DNA of 64,000 bases, from the NCBI RefSeq assembly GCF_000147815.2, contig NC_015957.1, positions 9,610,001-9,674,000 on the forward strand, written 5' to 3'. Below the pieces are notes generated by a model that worked only from the letters and a program-made list of their open reading frames with translations, made no database searches and had not been told where the DNA came from. Below, one piece after another: positions 1 to 10,343 of this stretch (position 1 is its first letter; every line of letters begins with the position of its first letter). Made by a program: the position numbers and the translations under genes. This DNA is from Streptomyces violaceusniger Tu 4113 (GTDB lineage: Bacteria > Actinomycetota > Actinomycetes > Streptomycetales > Streptomycetaceae).

Positions 1-532
<532 letters not shown>

Positions 533-1042
533 GTCATGCGCTCCCTGATCGTGGTCTTACATCGGTGGTCTGCGATGGTCTGCTTGCTGCGCTGCTTACT
601 GCTCTGCTTGACGGTCTGCATGTGATGCTCGTCCGCCCCACTGTAATGGCGACGCACGGTGCGCCCTATCCGATCACCACACGAGGGTCCGGCGCCGGGG
701 AAGACGTGTGATCCGGGCAGATGGTTGCCGATGGCGTCCGGGCCGCTCGATCGCCGCTCGATTGGGCACCGCCGGGCGTCTCAAGGGTGGCCGTTCCGGT
801 CGCAATCAGCCAGTTTCGGCCGACTAGCCGACCAATCAAGATCATGTGGCGCCGGGCGGCGGGCGAAGTGTCGGTGGCAGGTGCGAGGATGCAGGCAGCA
901 CGGAAGCGCCGAGCGCCGGGGGGCTCACGCTCCGTGACCCGTACGACCCCGTACGGACCTGTACGTGCCGAAGGGCCTGGGGGCGGTGGTGGGGGTCGGC
1001 ACCCCTGCCCGGCCCCCCGGACAGAAGGGACCGTTGACGGCG
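533..1042. other. Intergenic region between divergent kinase and FHA-ATPase genes
   Basis: No convincing gene is present. The segment 941-970 has GTAC repeated exactly every 10 bp (941, 951, 961), so the motif falls on one helix face. It lies about 75 bp upstream of the FHA gene start and could be a regulator site. A short run of AGCAG-type repeats sits near 585-620. No clear -35/-10 pair was found for either gene. Confidence 0.5.
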
Positions 1043-4000
1043 ATGCAGATTCGGCTGACCGTCCTCGGGCCGCGCAGCGCCCACCCGGGCCGTTCCGGCC
1101 ACCATCCTGCGCCCGCGTCCGCGCCGCATGCCCTCATGGGCGCGGTGGACGTCCTGGTCACCGCCCCTGTCGGCACGGCCCTCGCCTCGGTGGCCGGCGG
1201 GCTCGCCGACGCGGTCGCCGCGGCCGGATACGAAGCGGGGGGCGGCAGCGGTGGCGGCGCGGTGGTGCTGTACGCGGGGGGCGAGCGGCTGGACCCGCAG
1301 CGCTGTGCGCTGGGCGAGCCGCCGCTGGTGGACGGCGCGGTGCTCTCCCTGCACGCCCCGGCCGACCCCTACTCCGGCCACTACCCCGGCTATCCCGGCC
1401 TCCCCGAGAGCGCCGTGGCCGACGCCACGGTCCATCTGGACGTGGTCGCGGGGCCCGACGCGGGCGGCGTCCATCTGCTCCACGGCGGCCAGGTCCGCAT
1501 CGGCCGCTCCGCCGACGCGGACGTCCCGCTGGACGACCCCGACGTCTCCCGGCTGCACTGCGCGGTCACCGTCGCCGAGGACGGCCGCGTGACCATCGCC
1601 GACCTCGGCTCGACCAACGGCACCGCCGCCGACGGCGTCCCCGTGGGCACCCATCCGGTGCCGCTGGAGCCGGGGGCGCTGCTGCGGATCGGCGAGTCCG
1701 CCCTGCGGCTGCGCGTCCCCTCCGCGGCGTCCGCGTTCCCGTCGGCCCCCTCGCGCCTTCCGGTCCACGCGGACGGCGAGGGCCACCTCCGCGTCACACC
1801 CGCCGGGGACCACCCCACCCACGCGGAGGGCCCCTGGACCGGCGCCCCCCAGTCCGCCCCCACCCACTCCACCGAGGGCACCTGGACACCTCCCGGCCAG
1901 CACCCCGGCACCGGCTGGACACGAGTAGCCCAGCCAGGTGACGAGCCTCACTCCGCGCCCGGGCGGTACGAGGGGGGCGCGGGCACCGGGCCCCGGGACC
2001 CCCGCCGGGGCGAGGCGGGCTGGGGCCCGGGCACGGGAGCCGCCGGAGCACGCGGCACGGGACCCACCGGGACGCGCGGCACGGGCGCCGGGACCCGGAG
2101 CGGGGCGGGCGCCCAAGGCCACCGGGACGACGACGGCTGGGGCCCCGGCACGGGGCCCACCGGGACGCGCGGCACGGGCACCGGAACCCCGGGCGGGGCA
2201 AGCACCCAAGGCCACCGGAACGACGGATGGCACCCCGGCGAGGGGGCCGCCGCCAAGCCGCGTGGCGGCGCAGGCGGTCGCGGGTCCGGCCACGAGGACC
2301 AGGACGGGCAGGGCGGCCACTGGCCGACCGGCGGCTCGGCAAGCCCGGGCGGCTCGCCTTACGGTGCCGCGGGCGCCGGTCGGCGCAGTGAGCGGCCGCG
2401 CGACGAAGGACACGGCGAAACGAGCCGCCGCGACGGCCGGGGCCCGCAGGGGGCCCTCGGCCCCCGGCGACCAGCCGTACGACGACCCGTCCACCACCCG
2501 CACCCGACGCGGCGAGCGCATCCCCCGGCCGGGAGCCGCCGGACGCGGCCCGGCGGGGCAGCCCACGCGGGCCGACCAGGACCGGCCCGGCGCGGGCGGC
2601 AGCGGCAGTCAGTCGCACGGTCAAGGGCGCGGCGACACGGACGGACGCGGCCGACGCCCCCAGCGGCCCTGGTCCGCTGGCGACCAGCCCGCCGACCCGA
2701 GTCCCGGCGGCTCGCCCTACGGCGGCGCGGACGCAGGCCACAGCCGCCACCACGACGGCGACGCCGACTCCGGGCGGCAGCCGGGTCCGGGCGCGGGTTA
2801 CGGCGCCACTCGGCGCGGCGGGCAGCCGTACGACCAGGGACCCTCCGCCACCGGCGGACAGCCCGCCGACGCGGGCTACCAGGGAGCGCCGTACGACGGC
2901 CCATCAGCCACTCCCGGACAGCGCACCCCCTACCCCGGCGGCCAGCCGGGCGCCGGACCGCGCAGCGGCCACAGCTCGGCCGACCCCGGCCACGCAGGCC
3001 AGGGCGGGGCTCCCGCCGACAGCGGGCAGCGCGGCGGACGTGGCCCGGGCGACCGCTCGGCCGACGCCGGGCGGCCGCAGGCCGGAGGCTCCGGGGCCGG
3101 CGGCACAGGGCGGCGGGGGGTGGGTGATCGTACGCATGCCGGGGCCTATGCGCTGGATGCGCCGGGGGCGCAGGCGCGGCGGCGGGGGATAGGGGCCTGG
3201 GTGCGGCAGTTGGCCGGCGGGAAGGCGGCCGAGCGGAGCGGGGTGCGGCAGGACGGGGGCGCGCGGGGCTCGGCGGAGCGGGCGGCTGCGGAGGCGGAGG
3301 TGCTGCAGCGGCGGTGGCCGGATCCGGCCACCGTGTTGATGACGGCGCTGGGGCCGGGCTCCCGGTTGTGGGAGCGCGCCCAGGGGCACCCCGACGCGCT
3401 CACGGTGCGTCTCGGCTCGGCCGACCAACTGGCGGCGGACGGCGGGCTGCTGGCCGCCGCGCCCGTGACCGTCGATCTGCGGCAGTGCGGTTCGCTGGGG
3501 CTGGCGGGGCCGCGGGCGCGGGTGGCGGGGCTCGCCCGGTCCGTCGTGGCTCAACTCGCGGCGCTGCACTCTCCGGCCGCGCTGGAGATCGTGCTGATCA
3601 GCGGCGAGGAGCGGCTCGCGGAGTGGTCGTGGCTCGGCTGGCTGCCGCAGGTCCAGCCGTTGCGCGGGCAGGACTGCCGGTTGCTGCTCGCGTACGACGG
3701 GGAGCAGGCCACGGCCCGTACGGACGAGTTGACCCGGCGGCTGGAGGACGGTCCGCTGGGCCCCGGCTGGGCGAGCGCCTCCCCCGCCGCCGCGGCGTCC
3801 GCGGCGGCGCGCCACGTCGGGCCGCGCACCATGGTGGTCGTGGACGGCGCCCCCGGCTCGGCCGCGCTGCACGACACGCTTGCCCGGCTGGCGGTGACCG
3901 GCTCCGCGGCCGGGATCCATCTGCTCTGTCTGACCGAGGCGCCCGCCGCGTCACCCACGTCCCCGTTGCCGATGAGCTATGAGGCCGCGTGTGCCGCGTC

Positions 4001-5651
4001 CGCGGCCTTCGCGGCCTCCGGGGTGGCGGCCGTGCTGAGCGGCGATGTGGCCACAGGACTGCAGATCGTCCACGGGGGCGGGGACGGGGACGGGGCCACG
4101 TCCGGCATCGCCGGGGTCACCGGTGTCGCCGGGCTCACCGGCGCGACCGGCGCCGACAAGACCGTGACAGTGGACGCGGTGTCGATGGCGTGGGCAGAGC
4201 GGTTCGCGCGGGCGCTCGCGCCCCTGCGCCCGGCCGCCTCCGCGCAGGGCGGCGCGTTAGGCGGCTCCGAAGGCCCGCAGATCGTTCAGCTGCAGGACTA
4301 GGAGCGGCTGCTGGACGAGTTGGGCCTGGCGCGGGCCACGCCCGCGTCACTGCTGGCCCGTTGGGCGGCCGCGGCGGACGAGGTCCCGGCGGGCGGGCGG
4401 GCGCTGGCGGTGCTCGGCGCCGGGCCGCGCGGCGCGCTCGCGGTCGATCTGGCGGCCGACGGTCCGCACGCGCTGATCGACGGCACGGCGGGCACCGGTA
4501 AGACCGAGTTGCTGCGCTCGTTCGCCGCGTCACTCGCGGCCGCCGAACGGCCGGACCGCCTCGAGCTCATTCTCGTCGACGGAGCCGGGGCCGGGGCCGG
4601 AGCGGGCGAGGGGCTGCGGGTGTGCACGGACCTGCCGCATGTCTCGACGCATCTGGCGGCCACCGACCCGGTGCGGATGCGGGAGTTCGCGCAGGCGCTC
4701 AGCTCGGAGCTCAAGCGCCGCGCCGAGCTGCTGGACCGGCTGGATTTCACCGCCTGGCACGCCCGGCCCCACCACGGCGACGGCGAGGGCGGCGGCGGAG
4801 GCGCCGCCGACCCGGGCGGCACCCCAAGCACCCCGAGCAACGCCCCGGGCGCCCCCGGCCCCGGTTCCGCCCGCGTCGTCGCGCCCCGCCCGCCCGGCGA
4901 TATCGACCCGCCACCGAGCGACACCCTCCACACGCTCAATCTGCGCGCTCAGCGCACCGCGAGCGCGGCGGCGGCAGCCGCCCGCCCGCGTCCCTTCCTC
5001 CCCCGTCTCGTCGTGCTCGTCGACGATTTCGACGCGCTGGTGGCCCCGGCCCTCGGCAGCCCCGGCCGCCCGGCGGCCGGTTCGGTCGTCCGCGCCCTGG
5101 AGGCGATCGCCCGCGACGGCGCCCGCCTCGGGGTGCATCTGGTCGTGGCGTCCGGCCGCCCGGACCGTACGGCGGACACGGTGGCCGTCGAGCGGGCCGG
5201 GCTCCGGATCGTCCTGGACCCGCGCCCGCTGAACCCCGCACACCCCACGGCCCCCGCCCACCGCACGCACCGCCCCGGGGAGCCCGCGCGGCCCCTGAGT
5301 CCCGAGCGGCCCGACACGGCCCCCGCCGCATCGCCACGCTCGGTCACATCCACCCCCGCAGCCGCAGCCGCCCCGGGCGGCGACCCGGCCCCGGGCCGTG
5401 GGCGGCTGTTCCGCCCGGAGGACGCCGGGGGCACCCCGTTTCAGGCGGGCCGGGTGACCGGACGGATACCGCGCACCGCCACGCAGCGGCCCACCGTCGT
5501 ACCGCTGGAGTGGCGTCGGATGGGCGATCCGCCCGCTCGTCGGCCGCTGCGCGAGCTGGGCAACGGCCCTACCGACCTCGCACTTCTCGCCAGTGCGCTG
5601 CAGCGCGCCGCGCAGTCGGCGGACGCGCCCACCGCACCCGCGCTGATCTGA
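1043..5651 (+). pseudogene. FHA domain / FtsK-SpoIIIE-type ATPase, broken by a frameshift and an in-frame TAG
   Basis: The ATG at 1043 follows GAAGGGA. The N-terminal frame carries an FHA domain (about residues 130-215: IGRSADADV, SRLHC, STNGT) and then a long Gly/Pro/Arg-rich linker. Near 2449-2467, beside runs of five G and five C, the coding frame moves to another frame and continues with the same composition into a globular ATPase-like part (LPQVQPLRGQDCRLLLAYD). A TAG at 4299-4301 then interrupts this frame. Reading resumes without a frame change into the domain with Walker A GTAGTGKTELL and Walker B-like LVVLVDDFDAL. Intact relatives are single FHA-FtsK/EccC-like proteins of about 1,500 residues. 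The frameshift may be a homopolymer sequencing error. The TAG, one base from CAG or GAG, is a separate lesion. Neighbours are a divergent kinase and a sugar ABC operon. Confidence 0.75.
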
Positions 5652-5874
5652 CCGCCCCTGTCCGCCTCTGCCCGCCCGCGCCCGCCGCTGTCCGCCGCAG
5701 GCCACGCCTTGCCCGTTTCCTGACCGTTCCCGAGCGGTCCCGTCGCTCCTGACCCGGCGTTCCGGTCCGTTCTGCCCAACCTCCCGTCTGACCCACCTGA
5801 CCCACCTGCCCCGTTCTCCGCCGATCGTTCATCACGGCCCGGTCACGATCCGTGAGTGAACGCCGGACGCAGTA

Positions 5875-5903
5875 TTGCCACGTTCGGTGACCGGGCGTAG
5901 GAC
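5875..5903 (+). promoter_or_regulatory. Candidate sigma-70-type promoter for the sugar ABC operon
   Basis: TTGCCA (5875-5880) and TAGGAC (5898-5903) are separated by 17 bp, close to the Streptomyces housekeeping consensus (TTGACR, TAGRRT). The ATG of the binding protein lies 56 bp further on. The rest of the 307-bp gap 5652-5958 shows no gene and no clear terminator. Confidence 0.4.
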
Positions 5904-5958
5904 TACTCGCACGGGACACGGCCGCACGGGGGCGGTCGGCATCGGAGGGAAAACGGGG

Positions 5959-7317
5959 ATGCACGTATCGCTTCCTGCGAAGCGTTCGACACGAGCTGCG
6001 GTGGCCCTGCTGGCGGCGGGAGCACTCATGCTCACCGCCGCGGGCTGCGGCGGTGACGACGGAGGCACGGTAAGCGGCGGTCCGCCGCCGAACACCGTGA
6101 AACTGCCAAGCCTCAAGGGGCAGAAACTCCAGGTCACCGCGGTATGGACGGGCACCGAGCAGGAGAACTTCACCAAGGTGCTGAAGGAGTTCGAGAAACG
6201 CACCGGCGCCAAGGTCTCCTTCGTACCCAGCGGTGACGACATGGCGGGCTTCGTCGGCTCGAAGGTCGCGGGTGGCGCCCCGCCGGATGTCGCGATGGTC
6301 GGGCAGGTCGGCGTGATGCGCGAGTTCGCCCAGAAGGGCTGGGCCAAGCCGCTCGGCGCCGAAGCCAGTGCCGAGCTGGCCAAGAATTACGCCAAGGGCT
6401 GGCAGGACCTCGGCTCGTACGAGGGCAAGCCCTACGGGGTGTATTTCAAGACCAGCAACAAATCCCTGCTCTGGTACAACACCTCCGCGTTCGACTACGC
6501 GGGCGCCAAGGTGCCGAAGACCTGGCAGGAATTCCTGGCCCAGGCCCAGCTCATCTCCGACTCCGGCACCGACGCGGTCGCGATCGGCGGCCAGGACGGC
6601 TGGACGCTCACCGACTGGTTCGAGAACGTCTATCTCTCCCAGGCGGGCGCGGAGAAGTACGACCAGCTCGCCCAGCACAAGATCAAGTGGACCGATCCGT
6701 CGGTGAAGAAGGCGCTCGAGACGCTCGCCGAGCTGTGGGGCACCAGGGGCCTGGTCGCGGGGGGCCGGAGCGGTGCGCTGCAGACCGCGTTCCCGGACTC
6801 CGTCACCAAGGCGTTCGGCAACAAGGCGGAGCCGGACGCGGGCATGGTCTTCGAGGCCGACTTCGTCGCCGCCAACGTCGCCGACGCGGGCGCGGAGCTG
6901 GACCAGGACGCGAAGGTGTTCCCGTTCCCGGCGGTGGGCGGCAAGGCACCGGTGGTGACCGGCGGCGACGTCGGCGTGGCGCTGACGAACAGCAAGGCGG
7001 CGCAGGCGCTGCTCACCTTCCTCGCCTCCCCGGACGCCGGGACGATCTGGGCCCAGTCCGGCGGGTTCATCTCGGCGAACAAAAACGTCAAGTTCAGCGC
7101 CTATCCCAATGCCTCGATGCGCAAGATCGCACAAGCGCTGATCGCGGCGGGCAATGATTTCCGGTTCGACATGTCCGACCAGGCTCCCGCCTCCTTCGGT
7201 GGCAAGCCGGCCCAGGGCGAATGGAAAGCGCTCCAGGACTTCCTCAAGAACCCGAGGAATGTCGAAGGCATCCAGCGCCAGTTGGAAGCGGATGCCGCCA
7301 AGGCGTACAAGAACTGA
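5959..7317 (+). CDS. ABC transporter extracellular solute-binding lipoprotein (sugar type)
   Basis: A 452-residue substrate-binding protein of the family-1 (carbohydrate) class. Residues 1-31 form a lipoprotein signal: basic start, hydrophobic core and lipobox-like LTAAGC, so the mature protein would be tethered to the outer membrane face by the cysteine. The mature part has the usual features of the class (DDMAGFVGSKVAGGAPPDV, LWYNTSAF, PKTWQEFL). The ATG at 5959 is preferred over upstream in-frame starts because it gives the signal peptide and follows GGAGGGA. It is first in a three-gene operon with two permeases. No ATPase gene is present, so it probably shares a multitasking ATPase of the MsiK type, as Streptomyces sugar importers commonly do (inference). 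The substrate cannot be told; an alpha-glucoside is possible. Confidence 0.9.
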   Translation: MHVSLPAKRSTRAAVALLAAGALMLTAAGCGGDDGGTVSGGPPPNTVKLPSLKGQKLQVTAVWTGTEQENFTKVLKEFEKRTGAKVSFVPSGDDMAGFVGSKVAGGAPPDVAMVGQVGVMREFAQKGWAKPLGAEASAELAKNYAKGWQDLGSYEGKPYGVYFKTSNKSLLWYNTSAFDYAGAKVPKTWQEFLAQAQLISDSGTDAVAIGGQDGWTLTDWFENVYLSQAGAEKYDQLAQHKIKWTDPSVKKALETLAELWGTRGLVAGGRSGALQTAFPDSVTKAFGNKAEPDAGMVFEADFVAANVADAGAELDQDAKVFPFPAVGGKAPVVTGGDVGVALTNSKAAQALLTFLASPDAGTIWAQSGGFISANKNVKFSAYPNASMRKIAQALIAAGNDFRFDMSDQAPASFGGKPAQGEWKALQDFLKNPRNVEGIQRQLEADAAKAYKN

Positions 7318-7341
7318 CCACTCGACCGGGAGAACCACATC

Positions 7342-8715
7342 ATGTCGACCGCGACAGCGGACGGCGCGGCCACACCTGGCCGGGCATCGTCCGCCCCACC
7401 GGCACAGCGACCGGGCGCCAAAAAGAGGAAGAGCGTCATGGGCACCCGCCCCTGGCTGGCGGCGGTGTTCCTGCTGCCCGCCCTGGTGCTGCTCGGGGCG
7501 CTCGTCGTCTATCCGATCGGCTACTCCGTCTACCGGAGCTTCTTCGACGCCTCGGGCAATGGCTTCGTCGGCCTGGACAACTACCAGGAGATGTTCTCCG
7601 ACGACGCCACCAAGACGGCGATCAAGAACAACATCATCTGGCTGATCCTGGCCCCCACCGTCTCCACCGCCCTGGGCCTGATCTTCGCCGTGCTCACCGA
7701 ACGGGTGCGCTGGGCCACTGCCTTCAAGCTGGTCGTCTTCATGCCGATGGCGATCTCGATGCTGGCGGCGGGCATCATCTTCCGGCTGGTCTACGAGCAG
7801 GACCCGGACAAGGGCGTGGCCAACGCCATGTGGGTGAGCGTGCATGACTCCTTCAGCGAGTCGCCGCCGTTCCCCGGCGCCCATCCGCGTCCCACCGCCG
7901 GGCTGACCGAGGCGTCGGGCGGCTCGTTCACCACCCGGGACACCGTCCGCGCCGGCACCCCCGCCTCGCTGCCACTGGTCGCGGCCAAGCGCGGGGACAT
8001 CAGCGGGGCGCAGGACGCCAAGGCCGCCAAGGCCGAGCCGGGGAAGGTGACCGGCACCGTCTGGTTCGACTTCACCCGGGGCGGCGGGGGCGAGCAGGGC
8101 GCCATCGACAAGGGCGAGAAGGCGATGGCCGGCCTCAAGATCGAGGCGGTCAAGGACGGCAAGGTCGTCGCCCGGACGACATCGGCGGCGGACGGTACGT
8201 ACACCCTTCCGGCCAAGGCCGAGGGCGCCCAACTGCGGCTGCCCGCCTGGAACTTCGCGCAGCCCTACAACGGGGTGGACTGGCTCGGCCCGTCCATCGT
8301 CACCCCGGCCATCATCGGGGCGTACGTCTGGATCTGGGCCGGTTTCGCGATGGTGCTGATCGCGGCGGGGCTCGCGGGAGTGCCGCGTGAGCTGATGGAG
8401 GCCGCGCGGATGGACGGCGCCACCGAGTGGCAGGTCTTCCGGCGGATCACGGTGCCGATGCTGGCGCCGGTGCTCTCGGTCGTCGTCGTCACACTGATGA
8501 TCAACGTGATGAAGATCTTCGACCTGGTGTACATCATCGCGCCGGGCCCCTCGCAGGACGACGCCAATGTGCTGGCGCTCCAGCTCTTCCAGTCGTCCTT
8601 CGGCACCGACGTCAACCAGGGTCTCGGCAGCGCCATCGCCGTACTGCTGCTGTTGCTCGTGCTGCCCATCATGTTCATCAACATCCGCCGGATCCGAAGG
8701 GAGAGCCGCCGATGA
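7342..8715 (+). CDS. Sugar ABC transporter permease (MalF type) with inserted extracytoplasmic domain
   Basis: A 457-residue permease against a usual 290-330. Transmembrane segments appear around residues 38-60, 98-120 and 128-150, then again from about 318 onward. The EAA loop that docks to the ATPase (EAARMDGATEW) is at about 353-363. Between the third and next membrane helix, residues 165-312 form an insert that is not hydrophobic. Its part at 234-292 (TGTVWFDFTRGG, MAGLKIEAVKDGK, TTSAADGTYTLP) resembles SdrD-B/Cna-B type beta-sandwich repeats. The topology places the insert outside the cell. The ATG at 7342 has GGGAGAA upstream, 24 bp after the binding-protein stop. The stop overlaps the next gene by ATGA. 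The insert is in frame with the same codon use, so it is not a sequence error. Confidence 0.88.
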   Translation: MSTATADGAATPGRASSAPPAQRPGAKKRKSVMGTRPWLAAVFLLPALVLLGALVVYPIGYSVYRSFFDASGNGFVGLDNYQEMFSDDATKTAIKNNIIWLILAPTVSTALGLIFAVLTERVRWATAFKLVVFMPMAISMLAAGIIFRLVYEQDPDKGVANAMWVSVHDSFSESPPFPGAHPRPTAGLTEASGGSFTTRDTVRAGTPASLPLVAAKRGDISGAQDAKAAKAEPGKVTGTVWFDFTRGGGGEQGAIDKGEKAMAGLKIEAVKDGKVVARTTSAADGTYTLPAKAEGAQLRLPAWNFAQPYNGVDWLGPSIVTPAIIGAYVWIWAGFAMVLIAAGLAGVPRELMEAARMDGATEWQVFRRITVPMLAPVLSVVVVTLMINVMKIFDLVYIIAPGPSQDDANVLALQLFQSSFGTDVNQGLGSAIAVLLLLLVLPIMFINIRRIRRESRR

Positions 8716-9593
8716 CCAGCGCGGACACGGTCGTACAGGCGAAGCAGTCCCTGGTCGCGCGGATCGCCGCCCGCGCCGGCGGCGGAGTGATGCGAGTCGT
8801 CCTCCTCCTGGTCGGCCTGCTGTGGCTGATGCCGACCGCCGGACTGCTGCTGTCCTCCCTGCGGGACCCGGCCGAGGTGGACCTCTCGGGCTGGTGGAAG
8901 GTCTTCACCGACCCCGGACAGCTCACCTTCAGCGGCTACGACAAGATCCTGGGCAATCAGCAGATCACCGACTCGCTGTGGACCACCCTCGCGATCACCG
9001 TCCCGGCGACCCTGCTGGTCGTGGCGATCGGCGCCCTGGCCGGTTACGCCTTCGCCTGGATGGACTTCCCCGGCCGCGACTGGTGGTTCCTGATCGTGGT
9101 CGGCCTGCTGGTCGTCCCGGTCCAGGTCGCGCTGGTCCCGGTGGCCAAGCTCTTCGGCGAGATCGGCATCTTCCAGACCACCACGGGCGTGGTCCTCTTC
9201 CACACCGCCTTCGGTCTGCCCTTCGCGATCTTCCTGCTGCGGAACTTCTTCGCGGAGATCCCCCGCGAACTGCTGGAGGCGGCCCGCCTGGACGGCGCGG
9301 GCGAACTGCGCCTGTTCCTGCGCGTCGTGATGCCGCTGGGCGGCCCGGCCATCGCCTCGCTGGGCATCTTCCAGTTCCTGTGGGTCTGGAACGACATGCT
9401 GGTCGCCCTGATCTTCGCGGACAGCGGCAACCCGCCGATCACGGTCGCCCTGCAGCAGCAGGTCCGGCAGTTCGGCAACAACATCGACATCCTCGGCCCG
9501 GGCGCCTTCGTCTCGATGATCATCCCGCTGGCCGTCTTCTTCGCCTTCCAGCGGCAGTTCGTGGCGGGCGTGATGGCGGGCGCGGTGAAGTAA
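8712..9593 (+). CDS. Sugar ABC transporter permease (MalG type)
   Basis: A 293-residue inner-membrane permease, normal length for the MalG class. It has a first membrane helix at about 26-46, several more across the protein, and the EAA loop EAARLDGAGELRLFLRVVMP followed by a helix-rich end. It starts at ATG 8712 inside the stop of the previous permease (ATGA overlap), so the two are translationally coupled and form the heterodimeric channel for the lipoprotein encoded upstream. It ends 18 bp before a strong hairpin terminator. Nothing unusual is seen in length or motifs, unlike its partner permease. Confidence 0.92.
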   Translation: MTSADTVVQAKQSLVARIAARAGGGVMRVVLLLVGLLWLMPTAGLLLSSLRDPAEVDLSGWWKVFTDPGQLTFSGYDKILGNQQITDSLWTTLAITVPATLLVVAIGALAGYAFAWMDFPGRDWWFLIVVGLLVVPVQVALVPVAKLFGEIGIFQTTTGVVLFHTAFGLPFAIFLLRNFFAEIPRELLEAARLDGAGELRLFLRVVMPLGGPAIASLGIFQFLWVWNDMLVALIFADSGNPPITVALQQQVRQFGNNIDILGPGAFVSMIIPLAVFFAFQRQFVAGVMAGAVK

Positions 9594-9611
9594 CGCACCC
9601 CCCGGAACGGC

Positions 9612-9653
9612 GGGCGGCCCGGCACCCCTCCTGGGTGCCGGGCCGCCCCTTTT
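9612..9653. terminator. Bidirectional intrinsic terminator
   Basis: A perfect 16-bp GC-rich stem (9612-9627 with 9633-9648) with loop CTCCT, followed by CTTTT. It separates the convergent ABC operon and the SRPBCC gene. Confidence 0.85.
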
Positions 9654-9657
9654 GCGG

Positions 9658-10227
9658 TCAATGACAGCCGGACCGCGCCTCGGCGGTGTCCTTCAGCCGT
9701 TGCATCCAGTCCTTGAGGCCCGCGTCGAGGCTGCTCTGACTGCCGGGGATGTCGGCTTCGACGGGAGTGCCTGCCCAAGACTCCTCGGTGGTGGCGAGCA
9801 CGCCGCCCTTGACCGGCTTGAAGGTGAACAGGTGGACACCGGTGATGCCGTTCACGGGCGCGCCCCATGCGGTACACCGCAGCGGCCTGACCGTCTTGAC
9901 CGTCGACTTGACCTTCATGTTCTGCGGTGACCATTCGAAGGACGACCCCGGGCGCAGCGGCCCCGGCGTCGTCTTCCGCGCCGGGGTGATCTCCGGTATC
10001 CAACTCGCCCAGTTGTCGATATCCGTGTGCAGACGCCAGACCGTCGTCAGAGGCGCCTTGATGAGCACGCCGGCCCTGCTGATCACGGGGGCGTCCTTGT
10101 CGACGGTCACCCCCTGGCAGTCCTGGTAGGTCCGGGCACTTGGCCGCGCCTCATCCGCCGCCACTGGCTGCACGGCCAGCGTCACCGTCGTGCCGAGTGC
10201 GGCGACACCGATGCCCTTCAGGAGCAT
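9658..10227 (-). CDS. Secreted SRPBCC-family protein (polyketide cyclase/dehydrase fold)
   Basis: A 189-residue protein with an N-terminal signal peptide (MLLKGIGVAALGTTVTLAV, then QPVAADEA). The remainder fits the START/SRPBCC fold: VISRAGVLIKAPLTTVWRLHTDIDNWASWIPEI is the family's usual first strand and helix region, and the C-terminal helix carries LDAGLKDWMQRLKD. I chose ATG 10227 because GAGGAAG lies six bases upstream; a GTG at 10257 is also in frame. The control region upstream is shared with the divergent TetR gene and carries the duplicated operator, so it is probably repressed by that TetR. The ligand or reaction is unknown; export is unusual for this mostly cytosolic fold. Confidence 0.85.
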   Translation of the reverse strand: MLLKGIGVAALGTTVTLAVQPVAADEARPSARTYQDCQGVTVDKDAPVISRAGVLIKAPLTTVWRLHTDIDNWASWIPEITPARKTTPGPLRPGSSFEWSPQNMKVKSTVKTVRPLRCTAWGAPVNGITGVHLFTFKPVKGGVLATTEESWAGTPVEADIPGSQSSLDAGLKDWMQRLKDTAEARSGCH

Positions 10228-10259
10228 CAAGGTCTTCCTCTTCTCGATCGCCCACACAT

Positions 10260-10343
10260 GTACTTACGGGCGTAAAGCTACGACTGTAAGTTGAGCGCGA
10301 CAAGAGGTTCACGCCAATAAACTTCGGGGTGTAAGGTTACGGA
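10260..10343. promoter_or_regulatory. Divergent promoter/operator of SRPBCC and tetR genes (inverted copy of 11402-11484)
   Basis: On the minus strand, TTGTCG (10303-10298) and TAGCTT (10280-10275) are 17 bp apart and point to the SRPBCC gene. Overlapping dyads have the form CTTAC-N4-GTAAAG and GTAA-N2-TTAC. The whole 84-bp block aligns with 11402-11484 in the opposite orientation, roughly three bases in four by hand alignment. The likely ligand is the adjacent TetR protein. Confidence 0.7.

Noticed and set aside
5569..8232. Long minus-strand open frame under the ABC transporter operon
   Set aside because: Antisense to well-defined lipoprotein and permease genes.
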